Counted from the stretch's first letter, positions 1 through 5,807 are shown. The stretch is 10,244 nt of DNA from Planctomycetaceae bacterium (GCA_009691925.1 SIAG01000119.1:1-10244), one strand, 5' to 3'. The notes: generated from the letters alone by a model not told the origin. Made by a program: numbers and translations.

Positions 1-4
1 GAGG

Positions 5-46
5 AAAAGCAGAGGGGAGCAGTCCCCTGTGGAAGCCTGCTCCTCT
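5..46 (-). terminator. Probable intrinsic terminator of the PEP-CTERM propeller gene
   Basis: Read on the minus strand, AGAGGAGCAG (46-37) can pair with CTGCTCCCCTCT (22-11) with a two-base C bulge, and is followed by GCTTTTCC (10-3). It lies just past the stop codon at 77. The T run is only four bases, so termination may be partial. Confidence 0.45.
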
Positions 47-76
47 AGCGGGTGAGTCACTGTCAACGAACCGAGG

Positions 77-988
77 TCAGGCCGCCTTCAATCGACGTCG
101 CTCCAACAGGCCGAGGGCACCGGTGGCGAGGGCAAGGACGGAGCCCATGCCGGCAGGATCAATCTCGGGAACAGCAGAGGAGAGGGACAAAGCGATGCCG
201 ATCGGCTGGTTGAAACCGGTGGCAAACGTGCTCTGCGTGCCACCCGGGGTCACCTTCTGGATCGTGTTTGAGACCAAGTCGGCGACGAACAGGTTCCCGG
301 CTGTGTCGAAGGCGATGCCTGACGGCCCACTGAATCCCGTGGCGAACGTTGTCAGCGTGGCACCGCCATTGGTGACCTTGACGATGCTGTTGGCACTGTA
401 GTCGGCGACAAACATCGCCCCAGTGGCGTCGAAGGCGACGGCGTACGGCCTGTTGAATCCGGTGGCGTAGGTCGACGTGACGCCGGCGGGTGTGACCTTC
501 ATGATCGATTGGTTGGTCCAGGAAGGCACATACAGGTCCCCGCTGGCGTCAAATGCCGGCATGTAGGGCCCACCGAGGCCGCTCGCGAACGTTGTCCGCG
601 TCCCGTCTGGCGCTACTTTGTCGATTTGCGAGGAGTAATAGTTGCTGACGAACAGGTTGCCAACGGCGTCGAAAGCCAGCCCCGACGGTCCCGAGAAACT
701 GGAGGCGAACAGCGTCGATGAGCTGCCCGATGGCGTGATTTTCGTGACATTCCCCGACGCGTTGTTGGCGCAGTAGACGTTGCCCGACGCATCGACGGCG
801 ATCGCGCCGGGACTCTGGACGCTGCTGGGCAACCAGGGGGCCACCGTGCCGACGGTGGGGTCGACCGTGACGACCGATCCGTTCGGATAGGGGCCGTAGT
901 TGGTCACATACATCACCGTTTCCGCGGCAGCCTTGGAACAGGCGAATGCAGCGCAAAGCAGAAGCGTCAGGCGGACGGAATTGAGCAT
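77..988 (-). CDS. Exported NHL-repeat beta-propeller protein with PEP-CTERM sorting tail
   Basis: The product has 303 residues. Residues 1-22 form a signal peptide (basic start, leucine-rich core, AAA-E cleavage site). Residues 59-269 hold five to six repeats of about 40 residues, each with a 'GPSGxAFDxxGNLFVxD' core followed by 'I-x-KVTPxG...TFATGF', typical of NHL/SMP-30-like propellers of the Vgb type. Residues 273-303 are a PEP-CTERM signal: VPEIDP, a hydrophobic stretch, then ERRRLK. In known PEP-CTERM systems an exosortase removes this tail and the protein ends up at the cell surface or outside; no exosortase is encoded here. The frame is open upstream to 1405, but that stretch is arginine/proline-rich without family resemblance, whereas the chosen ATG has GGAG (1001-998) nine bases upstream and begins the signal peptide. 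Ligand and any enzyme activity are unknown; many such propellers are binding or structural proteins. Family and export are fairly certain, function is not. Confidence 0.9.
   Translation of the reverse strand: MLNSVRLTLLLCAAFACSKAAAETVMYVTNYGPYPNGSVVTVDPTVGTVAPWLPSSVQSPGAIAVDASGNVYCANNASGNVTKITPSGSSSTLFASSFSGPSGLAFDAVGNLFVSNYYSSQIDKVAPDGTRTTFASGLGGPYMPAFDASGDLYVPSWTNQSIMKVTPAGVTSTYATGFNRPYAVAFDATGAMFVADYSANSIVKVTNGGATLTTFATGFSGPSGIAFDTAGNLFVADLVSNTIQKVTPGGTQSTFATGFNQPIGIALSLSSAVPEIDPAGMGSVLALATGALGLLERRRLKAA
80..172 (-). other. PEP-CTERM sorting signal (coding segment)
   Basis: This segment encodes residues 273-303. It has the three expected parts in order: a VPEIDP motif, a glycine/alanine/leucine membrane segment and a terminal RRR cluster. 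The 'PEID' form in place of 'PEPS' is one I associate with planctomycete members of the family. Confidence 0.85.
182..814 (-). repeat. Internal NHL repeats of about 120 bp
   Basis: Five full blades and one partial blade repeat every 40-41 codons inside the propeller gene, starting near residues 59, 100, 140, 180, 221 and 261. The similarity is visible in the DNA: on the plus strand 'gtcgaaggcgatgcc' near 306, 'gtcgaaggcgacggc' near 428 and 'gtcgaaagccagcc' near 670. These are protein-structural repeats, not a mobile or CRISPR repeat. Confidence 0.8.
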
Positions 989-1170
989 GACGAAAGTCTC
1001 CAGAGGAAGCGGAGCGACCGGGATGGAGAGTACCCCGGCGAGAGGGGTTTGGAAAAGGAAGCCCTCCGGGAGTGTTGTTCGCCGTTGAGTTGCGGCTGGC
1101 GGCCGGGGGTGGCGATCTCCAGCCCCGACGACGCCCAAGGGACCGGAGCCGGAGCCAGTGGCAATCACGG

Positions 1171-1206
1171 TGTTCAGACGGTCGAAATCAGCCGGTGCTC
1201 TGAACA
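1171..1206. repeat. Perfect 8-bp inverted repeat upstream of the propeller gene
   Basis: TGTTCAGA (1171-1178) and TCTGAACA (1199-1206) are exact inverted copies separated by 20 bases, with a further CGG/CCG pair just inside the arms. It lies 180-220 bases upstream of the propeller start. The arms could be a two-site operator or a large RNA hairpin; the sequence does not decide between these. Confidence 0.5.
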
Positions 1207-1347
1207 GTCCGTGGAAAAAGTCATCCCTTGCCCCATCGGCTGCGGGCTTCATGTTGCAACGTCGAAGGAGCGGTTCCGCGAAGCGGCGACGGCGTCGTGG
1301 GCCGCGCTCGGCTGATTCCGGGGAAGCACTCGGCGGCCGCAGCCCGA

Positions 1348-1381
1348 AAACAAAAAAGGCCAGGCCGTTGCCGGCCTGGCC
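1348..1381 (-). terminator. Strong intrinsic terminator after the flgM-like gene
   Basis: A perfect 10-bp GC stem, GGCCAGGCCG / CGGCCTGGCC, with loop TTGC on the plus strand (1358-1381), is followed on the minus strand by TTTTTTGTTTT (1357-1347). This is a textbook rho-independent terminator for transcription arriving from flgM. On the plus strand the hairpin is followed by AATCTTTGTTGTTG, so it may also stop weak plus-strand transcription. Confidence 0.88.
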
Positions 1382-1422
1382 AATCTTTGTTGTTGAGTCC
1401 TTCACGCCGGCCGACTGGCTCG

Positions 1423-1513
1423 TCCCCTCAGGGGAACAGTTTCCCTCAAGAGAGCGAAGTCGATCGGGACAGGATCACGGGGCAAAGCCCGGCTCTCCCT
1501 CCGGCTATCGGAG
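1423..1513 (-). other. Structured 3' region of the flgM-like gene
   Basis: Between the flgM stop and the terminator lie three short stem-loops: CTCCG/CGGAG with a 5-base loop (1499-1513), GGGC/GCCC with a 3-base loop (1480-1490) and TCCCC/GGGGA with a 3-base loop (1423-1435). None is followed by a T tract. Together they make an unusually long structured tail of about 140 bases, possibly an RNA-stability element or the body of a 3'-derived small RNA. Confidence 0.35.
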
Positions 1514-1518
1514 CCTAT

Positions 1519-1809
1519 TTAGCTGATCCGGTCGAGGAGACGCTCGAGGGCGAGATCGAGCTTCTCGGGGGTCTCGTACGATCCCTCCGCGATGGCGGTG
1601 CGGATCGACTGGACCCGGTCGAAGCGGATGTCGGAGGCGGTCTGGGCCGCACGGACCCCGTCGACCGAGAGGTCGACCTGGTCGTGGACCTGACCGATGC
1701 CCATCCCCTGCGTCGCCTGGGTGGCCTTGGCCGTCTCCACCGCGCCAGTCGACCTGACGGCTGCCGCGGCACGGGCGCCCTGCGTGAACGTGATGCCGAA
1801 GATGTTCAT
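1519..1809 (-). CDS. flgM: FlgM-like anti-sigma-28 factor
   Basis: The product has 96 residues. FlgM binds and inhibits the flagellar sigma factor until the hook-basal body is finished and FlgM is exported. The last 36 residues resemble the sigma-binding C-terminal helices of FlgM: 'IRFDRVQSIRTAIAEGSYET' (61-80), then 'PEKLDLALERLLDRI'. The first 60 residues are an alanine/glutamine-rich, probably disordered segment unlike enterobacterial FlgM. The start is well fixed: AAGGAG (1822-1817) lies seven bases before the ATG, the best ribosome site in the window. Context supports the call, since fliA and flhA lie immediately upstream in the same direction and a strong terminator follows. It may have its own promoter in the 357-base gap before it, but I found no clear sigma-28 site. 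It could instead be a small flagellar protein sharing only the FlgM-type helix pair; I think FlgM is likelier. Confidence 0.75.
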   Translation of the reverse strand: MNIFGITFTQGARAAAAVRSTGAVETAKATQATQGMGIGQVHDQVDLSVDGVRAAQTASDIRFDRVQSIRTAIAEGSYETPEKLDLALERLLDRIS

Positions 1810-1816
1810 GGTGGTT

Positions 1817-1822
1817 CTCCTT
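1817..1822 (-). promoter_or_regulatory. Shine-Dalgarno of flgM-like gene
   Basis: A full AAGGAG sits seven bases before the ATG at 1809 and rules out the longer upstream start in the same frame. It is notably stronger than the sites of fliA, flhA and the glycosyltransferase, which suggests high translation of the anti-sigma factor relative to its sigma factor. Confidence 0.8.
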
Positions 1823-1852
1823 AGCAGGCGTCTTTCCGCTTCCCTCGACCCT

Positions 1853-1893
1853 CCGGCACGTACGCTGACGTGGACCGGAGAGTTCAGATATCT
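1853..1893 (-). promoter_or_regulatory. Possible regulatory palindrome and leader stem-loop upstream of flgM
   Basis: CCGG-CACGT (1853-1861) pairs with ACGTG-GA-CCGG (1868-1878), leaving a six-base loop and a two-base bulge; next to it is the perfect palindrome CAGATATCTG (1884-1893). Both lie 45-85 bases upstream of the flgM start. They could be a leader hairpin and a protein-binding site. This is inferred from symmetry only. Confidence 0.3.
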
Positions 1894-2166
1894 GGAAGGA
1901 AGAAAACGGATCCGCCCGAACGTTCCTAATCTTGCCGCGCTTCCTCGGGACGGCGACACCAGTCGCCGCCCGCCGTCCCTTCCGGATCGATCCCGGCTCG
2001 GGGCGCCACGAGCATTCCATTGTTCATCGACCAACCGGTGGGGGGAACTTGTGGAAAAAACCCGGTCATTGGTGCCGTTTTGATTCCTTCCACCAGCCCG
2101 ACCTGCCCCGCCTTCCCAGCTTCCGACGTTTCCCGGGCCATTGGCCCTCGGTGGCACTCCCAATTC

Positions 2167-2973
2167 TCACATCGCGAACTCGGGGCGGCGGCGTTCGAGC
2201 TGGTTCTGCAGCCGCTCGACAATGGCGCTGTGCATCTGGCTGACGCGGCTTTCGGAGAGATCGAGCGTGGCGCCGATCTCCTTCATCGTCAGTTCCTCGT
2301 AGTAATAGAGGATGATGATCAGCCGTTCGTTGCGGTTGAGGCCTTTCGTCACCAGCCGCATGAGGTCGCTCTTTTGGATGCGGCGCGTCGGGTCCTCCCC
2401 CTTCTTGTCCTCGAGGATGTCGATCTCGCGGACATCCTTCGAGCTGTCGGTCTCGCACCACTTTTTGTTGAGGCTGACGAGGCTGGCAGCGTTGGCCTCG
2501 ACGAGGAGTTTCTCGAAATCCTCCCGCGAGAGCTGCATGTATTCTGCCACCTCGGCATCCGCCGGTGCCCGGCCGAGCTTCGCCTCGAGCGTCTTGAGGG
2601 CCTCGTTGAGCTTACTGGCCTTGCTGCGCACCAGCCGCGGCACCCAGTCCATCGTCCGGAGCTCGTCGAGCATGGCCCCGCGGATCCGCGGCACGCAGTA
2701 GGTCTCGAACTTGACCCCGCGGCTCATGTCGAACGCATCGATCGCGTCCATCAGGCCGAAGGTGCCCGCCGACGTGAGATCGTCGAGCTCGACCCCCTCG
2801 GGGAGCCGCGACCAGATCCGCTCGCCGTTGTAGCGGACCAACGGCAGGTAGATCTCGATGAGCTTGTTGCGGAGTTGCTCATCCGACTGATCGGCTTTGA
2901 ACTGCTTCCAGAGCTCCTGGATATCCTCGGCCGTCAGCTGTGCAGCATATTGATTCGCCACGAGATCCTCCAT
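2167..2973 (-). CDS. fliA: FliA/WhiG-type flagellar RNA polymerase sigma factor
   Basis: The product has 268 residues and directs RNA polymerase to late flagellar promoters. Region 2 spans about residues 30-113, including core-binding 'DDLTSAGTFGLMDAIDAFD' (64-82) and the -10-recognising 'VKFETYCVPRIRGAMLDELR' (87-106). Region 3 is about 114-170 ('SKASKLNEALKTLEAKLGRA'). Region 4 is about 205-258 with the helix-turn-helix 'TMKEIGATLDLSESRVSQMH' (229-248) that reads the -35 element. Length and lack of region 1.1 fit FliA/WhiG. The frame is open up to 3129, but the extra 52 residues are proline/arginine-rich and unlike the family, so the ATG at 2973 is preferred; it lacks a clear Shine-Dalgarno (CCGGCCCTTTC precedes it), so the start is less certain than the gene. 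Upstream flhA and the downstream FlgM-like gene fix its flagellar role over a sporulation-type WhiG role. Confidence 0.94.
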   Translation of the reverse strand: MEDLVANQYAAQLTAEDIQELWKQFKADQSDEQLRNKLIEIYLPLVRYNGERIWSRLPEGVELDDLTSAGTFGLMDAIDAFDMSRGVKFETYCVPRIRGAMLDELRTMDWVPRLVRSKASKLNEALKTLEAKLGRAPADAEVAEYMQLSREDFEKLLVEANAASLVSLNKKWCETDSSKDVREIDILEDKKGEDPTRRIQKSDLMRLVTKGLNRNERLIIILYYYEELTMKEIGATLDLSESRVSQMHSAIVERLQNQLERRRPEFAM

Positions 2974-3122
2974 GAAAGGGCCGGCTCGCCACGGCCGTGT
3001 TGTCGGGCCTCCCGCGGTGGGAAAACCCGGCCTTTCCGGCCGCCAAGCCACTATCAATCGTCCGCCAAGGCCCCGGTCCATGAGCCAATCCGTCCGGGAC
3101 CGCAATTCCGCCACAGTTCCTC

Positions 3123-3138
3123 CCGGCATCCGTGCCGG
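3123..3138 (-). other. Hairpin just after flhA
   Basis: CCGGCA (3123-3128) and TGCCGG (3133-3138) form a perfect 6-bp stem with a 4-base loop, 18 bases past the flhA stop. No T tract follows, so it looks more like an attenuating or mRNA-protecting structure between flhA and fliA than a full terminator. Confidence 0.35.
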
Positions 3139-3155
3139 AAAGAGCCGTGGATGCG

Positions 3156-5192
3156 TCAGGCCGCCCTGATCGCCGCTTCCTCACCGACCGTCACAAACAC
3201 CACCATCGAATCCTCACCGGCCGTCTCCACGTCGGAGAGCACCTGGAGCATTGGGAGCTGCCGGCAGAGCCTGTCGCGCGCGGTGCTGCGCCCGTGGGCC
3301 GGTACGACCACCACGGCCGGTGCGCCTCGCTCGATGCGGGGGGCGACCGCCCTGCGGATCTGGGCGATGACCCGGGAGGCTTCGCGGCCCCTGTCCGAGA
3401 GCAGATCGTCAAGCGCGGAAGGGGCGATGCGGACGACCACCAGCCGGCCATCGGCGTCGCGGCCTCGACGGCAGATCGTCGCTGCGCGTTCGCGGCGGAC
3501 CGCCTCGGCGAGGTGGACCGGGGTCGCGTCGCTGCCGGCGTGGTCAGCGAGCACCTCGAGGACCTCGGAGAGGGGCCGGATCGGCACCCCCTCGCGGATG
3601 AGCAGCTGGAGGGCGCGGTGGATCCGCGCCAGCGGCAGGCCGGCGCCGGTCGACTGCTCGACGAGGGCCGGCTGCGTCGCCCGGAGCGATTCCAGCAGCC
3701 GGGCCACCGCCTCGCGGGGGAGGAGTTTATCGGCGTGGCGGCGGATCGATGACTCCAGCGCCAGCCGGATGCAGGTCGTCTCGTCGAGGACCGCGGCGCC
3801 GCGCTTTCCGGCGGTCTCGGCGAGGGCCTGGCCGACCCAGACGCCGCGGCGCTGTCCTCCCGGCTCGATCCCCTCCGGCCCATCGAGGGAGAGCGGTTCG
3901 CCGGCCCGGGGGAGCGCCAGACGCCGCCCCTCGGGGAGAACGCCATCGGCACAAGCGTCGCCGGCCACCGTAACGCGGTAGCCGCGGGGGGGGAGGGAGA
4001 GGTTGTCGCGGAAGGCCACCTGCGGGACCACCATCCCCAGGTCGGCGCCGATCTCGGCACGCATCCGCCGGACCGCCGCGACCAAGACCGCCTCGGGACC
4101 GGCGACGAGGCCGAGCAGTCCGCTGCCGAGTTCAACGACGATCGGCTCGTCGACCGGGACCGTCGGACCGGGGGCCGGCTCGCCGGCCGCGGCGGGGGCG
4201 GGGGCGGGCGCCCGTTGGTGGCGGGCGAGGAGGATCGCGCCGATGCCGAGCGTGGCGGCCATCGCCAAAAGCGGCACGCGTGGGAGGCCGGTGAGCGACA
4301 GGGCGGCGAGGAAGGCGGCCGTGATGACGAGGACGTGGGCCCGGGAGAAGAACTGCCGGCCAAGCTCGCGCGGCAGGTCGACCGCCTGGCTCGACCGCGA
4401 GATCAACAGGCCCGTCGCCACCGAGACCAACAGCGCCGGCACGGCGCTCACCAGCCCGTCGCCGATCGTTAGTCGGGAGTAGACATCGATGGCGCGGCGC
4501 AGGGGCATGCCGTGCTGCACGACGCCGATCGCCAGGCCGCCGACGATGTTGACCGCGGTGATGATCACGCCGGCGACAGCCTCGCCGCGCACGAACCGGC
4601 TAGCGCCATCCATGGCGGCGAAGAAGTCGGCGTGGCGCTGGACCTCGAGGCGTGCCGCCCGGGCCTCCTCGCGCGAAAGGGCCCCGGCTTGGACCTCGGC
4701 ATCGATCGCCATCTGCCGCCCCGGCAGCCCGTCGAGCGTGAATCGGGCTGCGACTTCGCTCGTCCGCGTCGATCCGGCGGTGATGACGACAAACTGGATG
4801 ACCGCGATGATCGCAAAGATCACCCCTCCGACGACGAGATCATTGGCGGCGACGAACTCGCCAAACGCCTTCACGACCTCCCCGGCCGCGTCGACGCCGT
4901 CGATGGCCGCCCGCGACAGCACCAGCCGCGTGGTGGCCACGTTGAGGACGAGGCGGACGAGCGTCGAGACAAGGAGGAAGGTGGGGAAGATGCTCAACTC
5001 CAGCGGCGTCCGGGCGGCGATCGCCCCGAGCAGGGCGAGCACCGAGAGCGTCAGGTTGGCCGCCAGGAGGATGTCGAGGATGGCCGCCGGCACCGGCGCC
5101 ATGATCACCATCACGGCCAGCAGAATCCCGATCGGCACGACCCAGTCGAGGGCGTGCCAGCGGGGCGCGGTGGGGATTGGGGGGGTGGTCAT
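3156..5192 (-). CDS. flhA: Flagellar type III export gate protein FlhA
   Basis: The product has 678 residues, close to the family's usual 690 or so. FlhA is the inner-membrane gate of the flagellar export apparatus and couples proton flow to substrate export. Residues 17-325 hold about eight membrane segments. Family signatures are clear: 'LVRLVLNVATTRLVL' (78-92), 'QFVVITAG' (133-140), 'EVAARFTLDGLPGRQMAIDA' (146-165) and 'MDGASRFVRGEAVAG' (194-208), whose Asp195 I take as the essential cytoplasmic-loop aspartate. An alanine/proline linker (328-348) leads to the cytoplasmic substrate-docking domain, with 'SSIRRHADKLLPREAVARLL' (481-500) and 'REGVPIRPLSEVLEVLAD' (533-550). The usual 'EPAFGLPAxWI' stretch is degenerate ('IEPGGQRRGVWV', 442-453). 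The ATG at 5192 starts the canonical N-terminus; GGGAA is eight bases upstream. A 27-residue extension in frame lacks family resemblance. SctV of virulence systems is homologous, but fliA and flgM downstream favour flagella. Confidence 0.95.
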   Translation of the reverse strand: MTTPPIPTAPRWHALDWVVPIGILLAVMVIMAPVPAAILDILLAANLTLSVLALLGAIAARTPLELSIFPTFLLVSTLVRLVLNVATTRLVLSRAAIDGVDAAGEVVKAFGEFVAANDLVVGGVIFAIIAVIQFVVITAGSTRTSEVAARFTLDGLPGRQMAIDAEVQAGALSREEARAARLEVQRHADFFAAMDGASRFVRGEAVAGVIITAVNIVGGLAIGVVQHGMPLRRAIDVYSRLTIGDGLVSAVPALLVSVATGLLISRSSQAVDLPRELGRQFFSRAHVLVITAAFLAALSLTGLPRVPLLAMAATLGIGAILLARHQRAPAPAPAAAGEPAPGPTVPVDEPIVVELGSGLLGLVAGPEAVLVAAVRRMRAEIGADLGMVVPQVAFRDNLSLPPRGYRVTVAGDACADGVLPEGRRLALPRAGEPLSLDGPEGIEPGGQRRGVWVGQALAETAGKRGAAVLDETTCIRLALESSIRRHADKLLPREAVARLLESLRATQPALVEQSTGAGLPLARIHRALQLLIREGVPIRPLSEVLEVLADHAGSDATPVHLAEAVRRERAATICRRGRDADGRLVVVRIAPSALDDLLSDRGREASRVIAQIRRAVAPRIERGAPAVVVVPAHGRSTARDRLCRQLPMLQVLSDVETAGEDSMVVFVTVGEEAAIRAA

Positions 5193-5224
5193 GGCGGCGT
5201 TTCCCAGGACGGGACGGGGCGGGG

Positions 5225-5253
5225 ACAGTAGCGGGGGGCCGCGATCCGGTCCA
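5225..5253 (-). promoter_or_regulatory. Candidate flhA promoter
   Basis: On the minus strand TGGACC (5253-5248, four of six matches to TTGACA) is followed after 17 bases by TACTGT (5230-5225) within GCTACTGT. It would start transcription about 25 bases before the flhA ATG. Matches are modest and this is not a sigma-28 type site. Confidence 0.35.
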
Positions 5254-5276
5254 GACCGCTCCCGTCGGCACAACTC

Positions 5277-5284
5277 GCTATGAT
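5277..5284 (+). promoter_or_regulatory. Candidate -10 element for the DcrB-like gene
   Basis: GCTATGAT contains TATGAT (five of six matches to TATAAT) about 80 bases before the ATG at 5365. No recognisable -35 element lies at the right distance. It has the same GCTAnnnT form as the candidate elements ahead of flhA and the TerC gene. Confidence 0.3.
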
Positions 5285-5364
5285 CCAGGTGGTTACGTCA
5301 GGGACCGATCGGCCGGAGGTGGTCGCGGGAGCCCATTGACGGCCGCTGCCGAGGGCCAGAGACG

Positions 5365-5805
5365 ATGCGGTTCGATCGGATCGGATTGGTGTTCGACTAT
5401 CCCGACGACTGGACACTGGAGCTCGACGCCGACGGTGGCTCCGAAGCTGGTGACAGCCCGTCTGTTACGCTCCTTTCTCCGGGGGGTGGATTCTGGTCGG
5501 TGAGCCGGCACGAAGGAGATGGGAATGCCCGACTGCTTGCGGAAGCCGTCGTCGCCCAGATGCGGTCGGAGTACCAGGACATCGACATCGAGGCGGCCAG
5601 TGACACGATCGGCGGCCATCTCCTCCCCGGCTTCGACTTCAATTTCTATTGCCTCGACCTCACGAACACCGCCTCACTGCGGACGCTTCAGGCACCCGGT
5701 TCCCTCCATGTCGTTTTCTGTCAGGCCGATGACAGCGAGTGGGACCGGGTTGCCTCGGTGTTCGCCGCGATGACGACGAGCCTCGTCCGCGGTCTGCCGG
5801 ACTGA
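5365..5805 (+). CDS. Small conserved-looking protein, DcrB/PsbP-like fold suspected
   Basis: The product has 146 residues. I recognise no named family with certainty. It opens with 'FDRIGLVFDYPDDWTLELD' (3-21), the 'xF.YP..W' beginning common to the DcrB/PsbP/Mog1-like fold; it continues with 'SPGGGFWSVSRH' (38-49), a helix with 'LLAEAVVAQMRSEYQDIDIE' (57-76), and 'FDFNFYCLDLTNTASLRTLQ' (90-109), ending in an amphipathic helix (124-141). There is no signal peptide or membrane segment, so unlike secreted DcrB/PsbP proteins it should be cytoplasmic. The ATG is preceded by GAGGG only at a rather long distance. It is transcribed away from flhA and is 74 bases ahead of the TerC gene, so it could share an operon with it or end at the weak hairpin in that gap. 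Function unknown; that it is a real gene is likely from its composition and coherent fold pattern. Confidence 0.8.
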   Translation: MRFDRIGLVFDYPDDWTLELDADGGSEAGDSPSVTLLSPGGGFWSVSRHEGDGNARLLAEAVVAQMRSEYQDIDIEAASDTIGGHLLPGFDFNFYCLDLTNTASLRTLQAPGSLHVVFCQADDSEWDRVASVFAAMTTSLVRGLPD

Positions 5806-5807
5806 CA

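Larger units (their letters stand above)
989..1518. other. Intergenic region with terminator and inverted repeats, no gene seen
   Basis: I see no convincing gene in these 530 bases. Going left to right it holds the leader of the propeller gene (989 to about 1030), a weak promoter-like pair on the minus strand (TTTCCA at 1055-1050, 17 bases, TACTCT at 1032-1027), an 8-bp inverted repeat (1171-1206), an 8-bp palindrome GTTGCAAC (1256-1263 area), the strong flgM terminator (1348-1381), and about 137 bases of flgM 3' region with short stem-loops. Open frames crossing it are arginine/proline-rich and have no ribosome site or family resemblance. Confidence 0.6.
1810..2166. other. fliA-flgM intergenic region, no gene seen
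   Basis: This 357-base gap has no convincing gene. On the minus strand, after the fliA stop, comes a GGGCC-AAT-GGCCC hairpin (2147-2135), then a T6 run (2060-2055) preceded by only a weak stem, so a fliA terminator is possible but not clear. Nearer flgM are a 10-bp palindrome CAGATATCTG (1884-1893) and a bulged stem-loop (1853-1878). I could not find a convincing TAAA/GCCGATAA-type sigma-28 promoter. Confidence 0.5.
5193..5364. other. Divergent intergenic region between flhA and the DcrB-like gene
   Basis: These 172 bases separate two outward-reading starts. They contain the candidate flhA promoter (5225-5253, minus), the candidate plus-strand -10 (5277-5284) and a palindrome CCGATCGG (5305-5312). 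The -10 candidates are about 45 bases apart and face outward. I see no gene here. Confidence 0.45.

Noticed and set aside
1110..1140. Sigma-54-like GG-N10-GC spacing upstream of the PEP-CTERM gene
   Set aside because: Only the bare GG and GC match; the rest of the TGGCAC/TTGC consensus is absent, and such spacing is common by chance in GC-rich DNA.
989..1405. N-terminal extension of the propeller gene to a start at 1405
   Set aside because: The extra 139 residues are arginine/proline-rich with no family resemblance, would bury the signal peptide, would begin beyond the flgM terminator, and the internal ATG has a proper ribosome site.
1467..1516. Plus-strand resemblance to a cyclic-di-GMP-I riboswitch (GGGGCAAAGCCC followed by CTCCGG...CGGAGCC)
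   Set aside because: There is no GNRA-capped P1b helix, no tetraloop receptor and no plus-strand gene downstream; the segment is better read as the 3' region of flgM on the other strand.
1810..2163. N-terminal extension of the flgM-like gene to 2163
   Set aside because: The extension has no protein-family features and the ATG at 1809 has a perfect AAGGAG.
1926..2222. Possible small minus-strand gene in the fliA-flgM gap
   Set aside because: It overlaps the end of fliA, lacks a ribosome site and has no recognisable protein pattern.
2020..3981. 653-codon open frame on the plus strand
   Set aside because: It is antisense to fliA and the second half of flhA, whose families are clear. Its product is low-complexity, and long antisense frames are expected at this GC content.
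4512..5231. Plus-strand frame opposite the flhA membrane domain
   Set aside because: Its product is a run of Asp/Arg/His-rich sequence, the usual mirror of membrane-protein codons; no family features.
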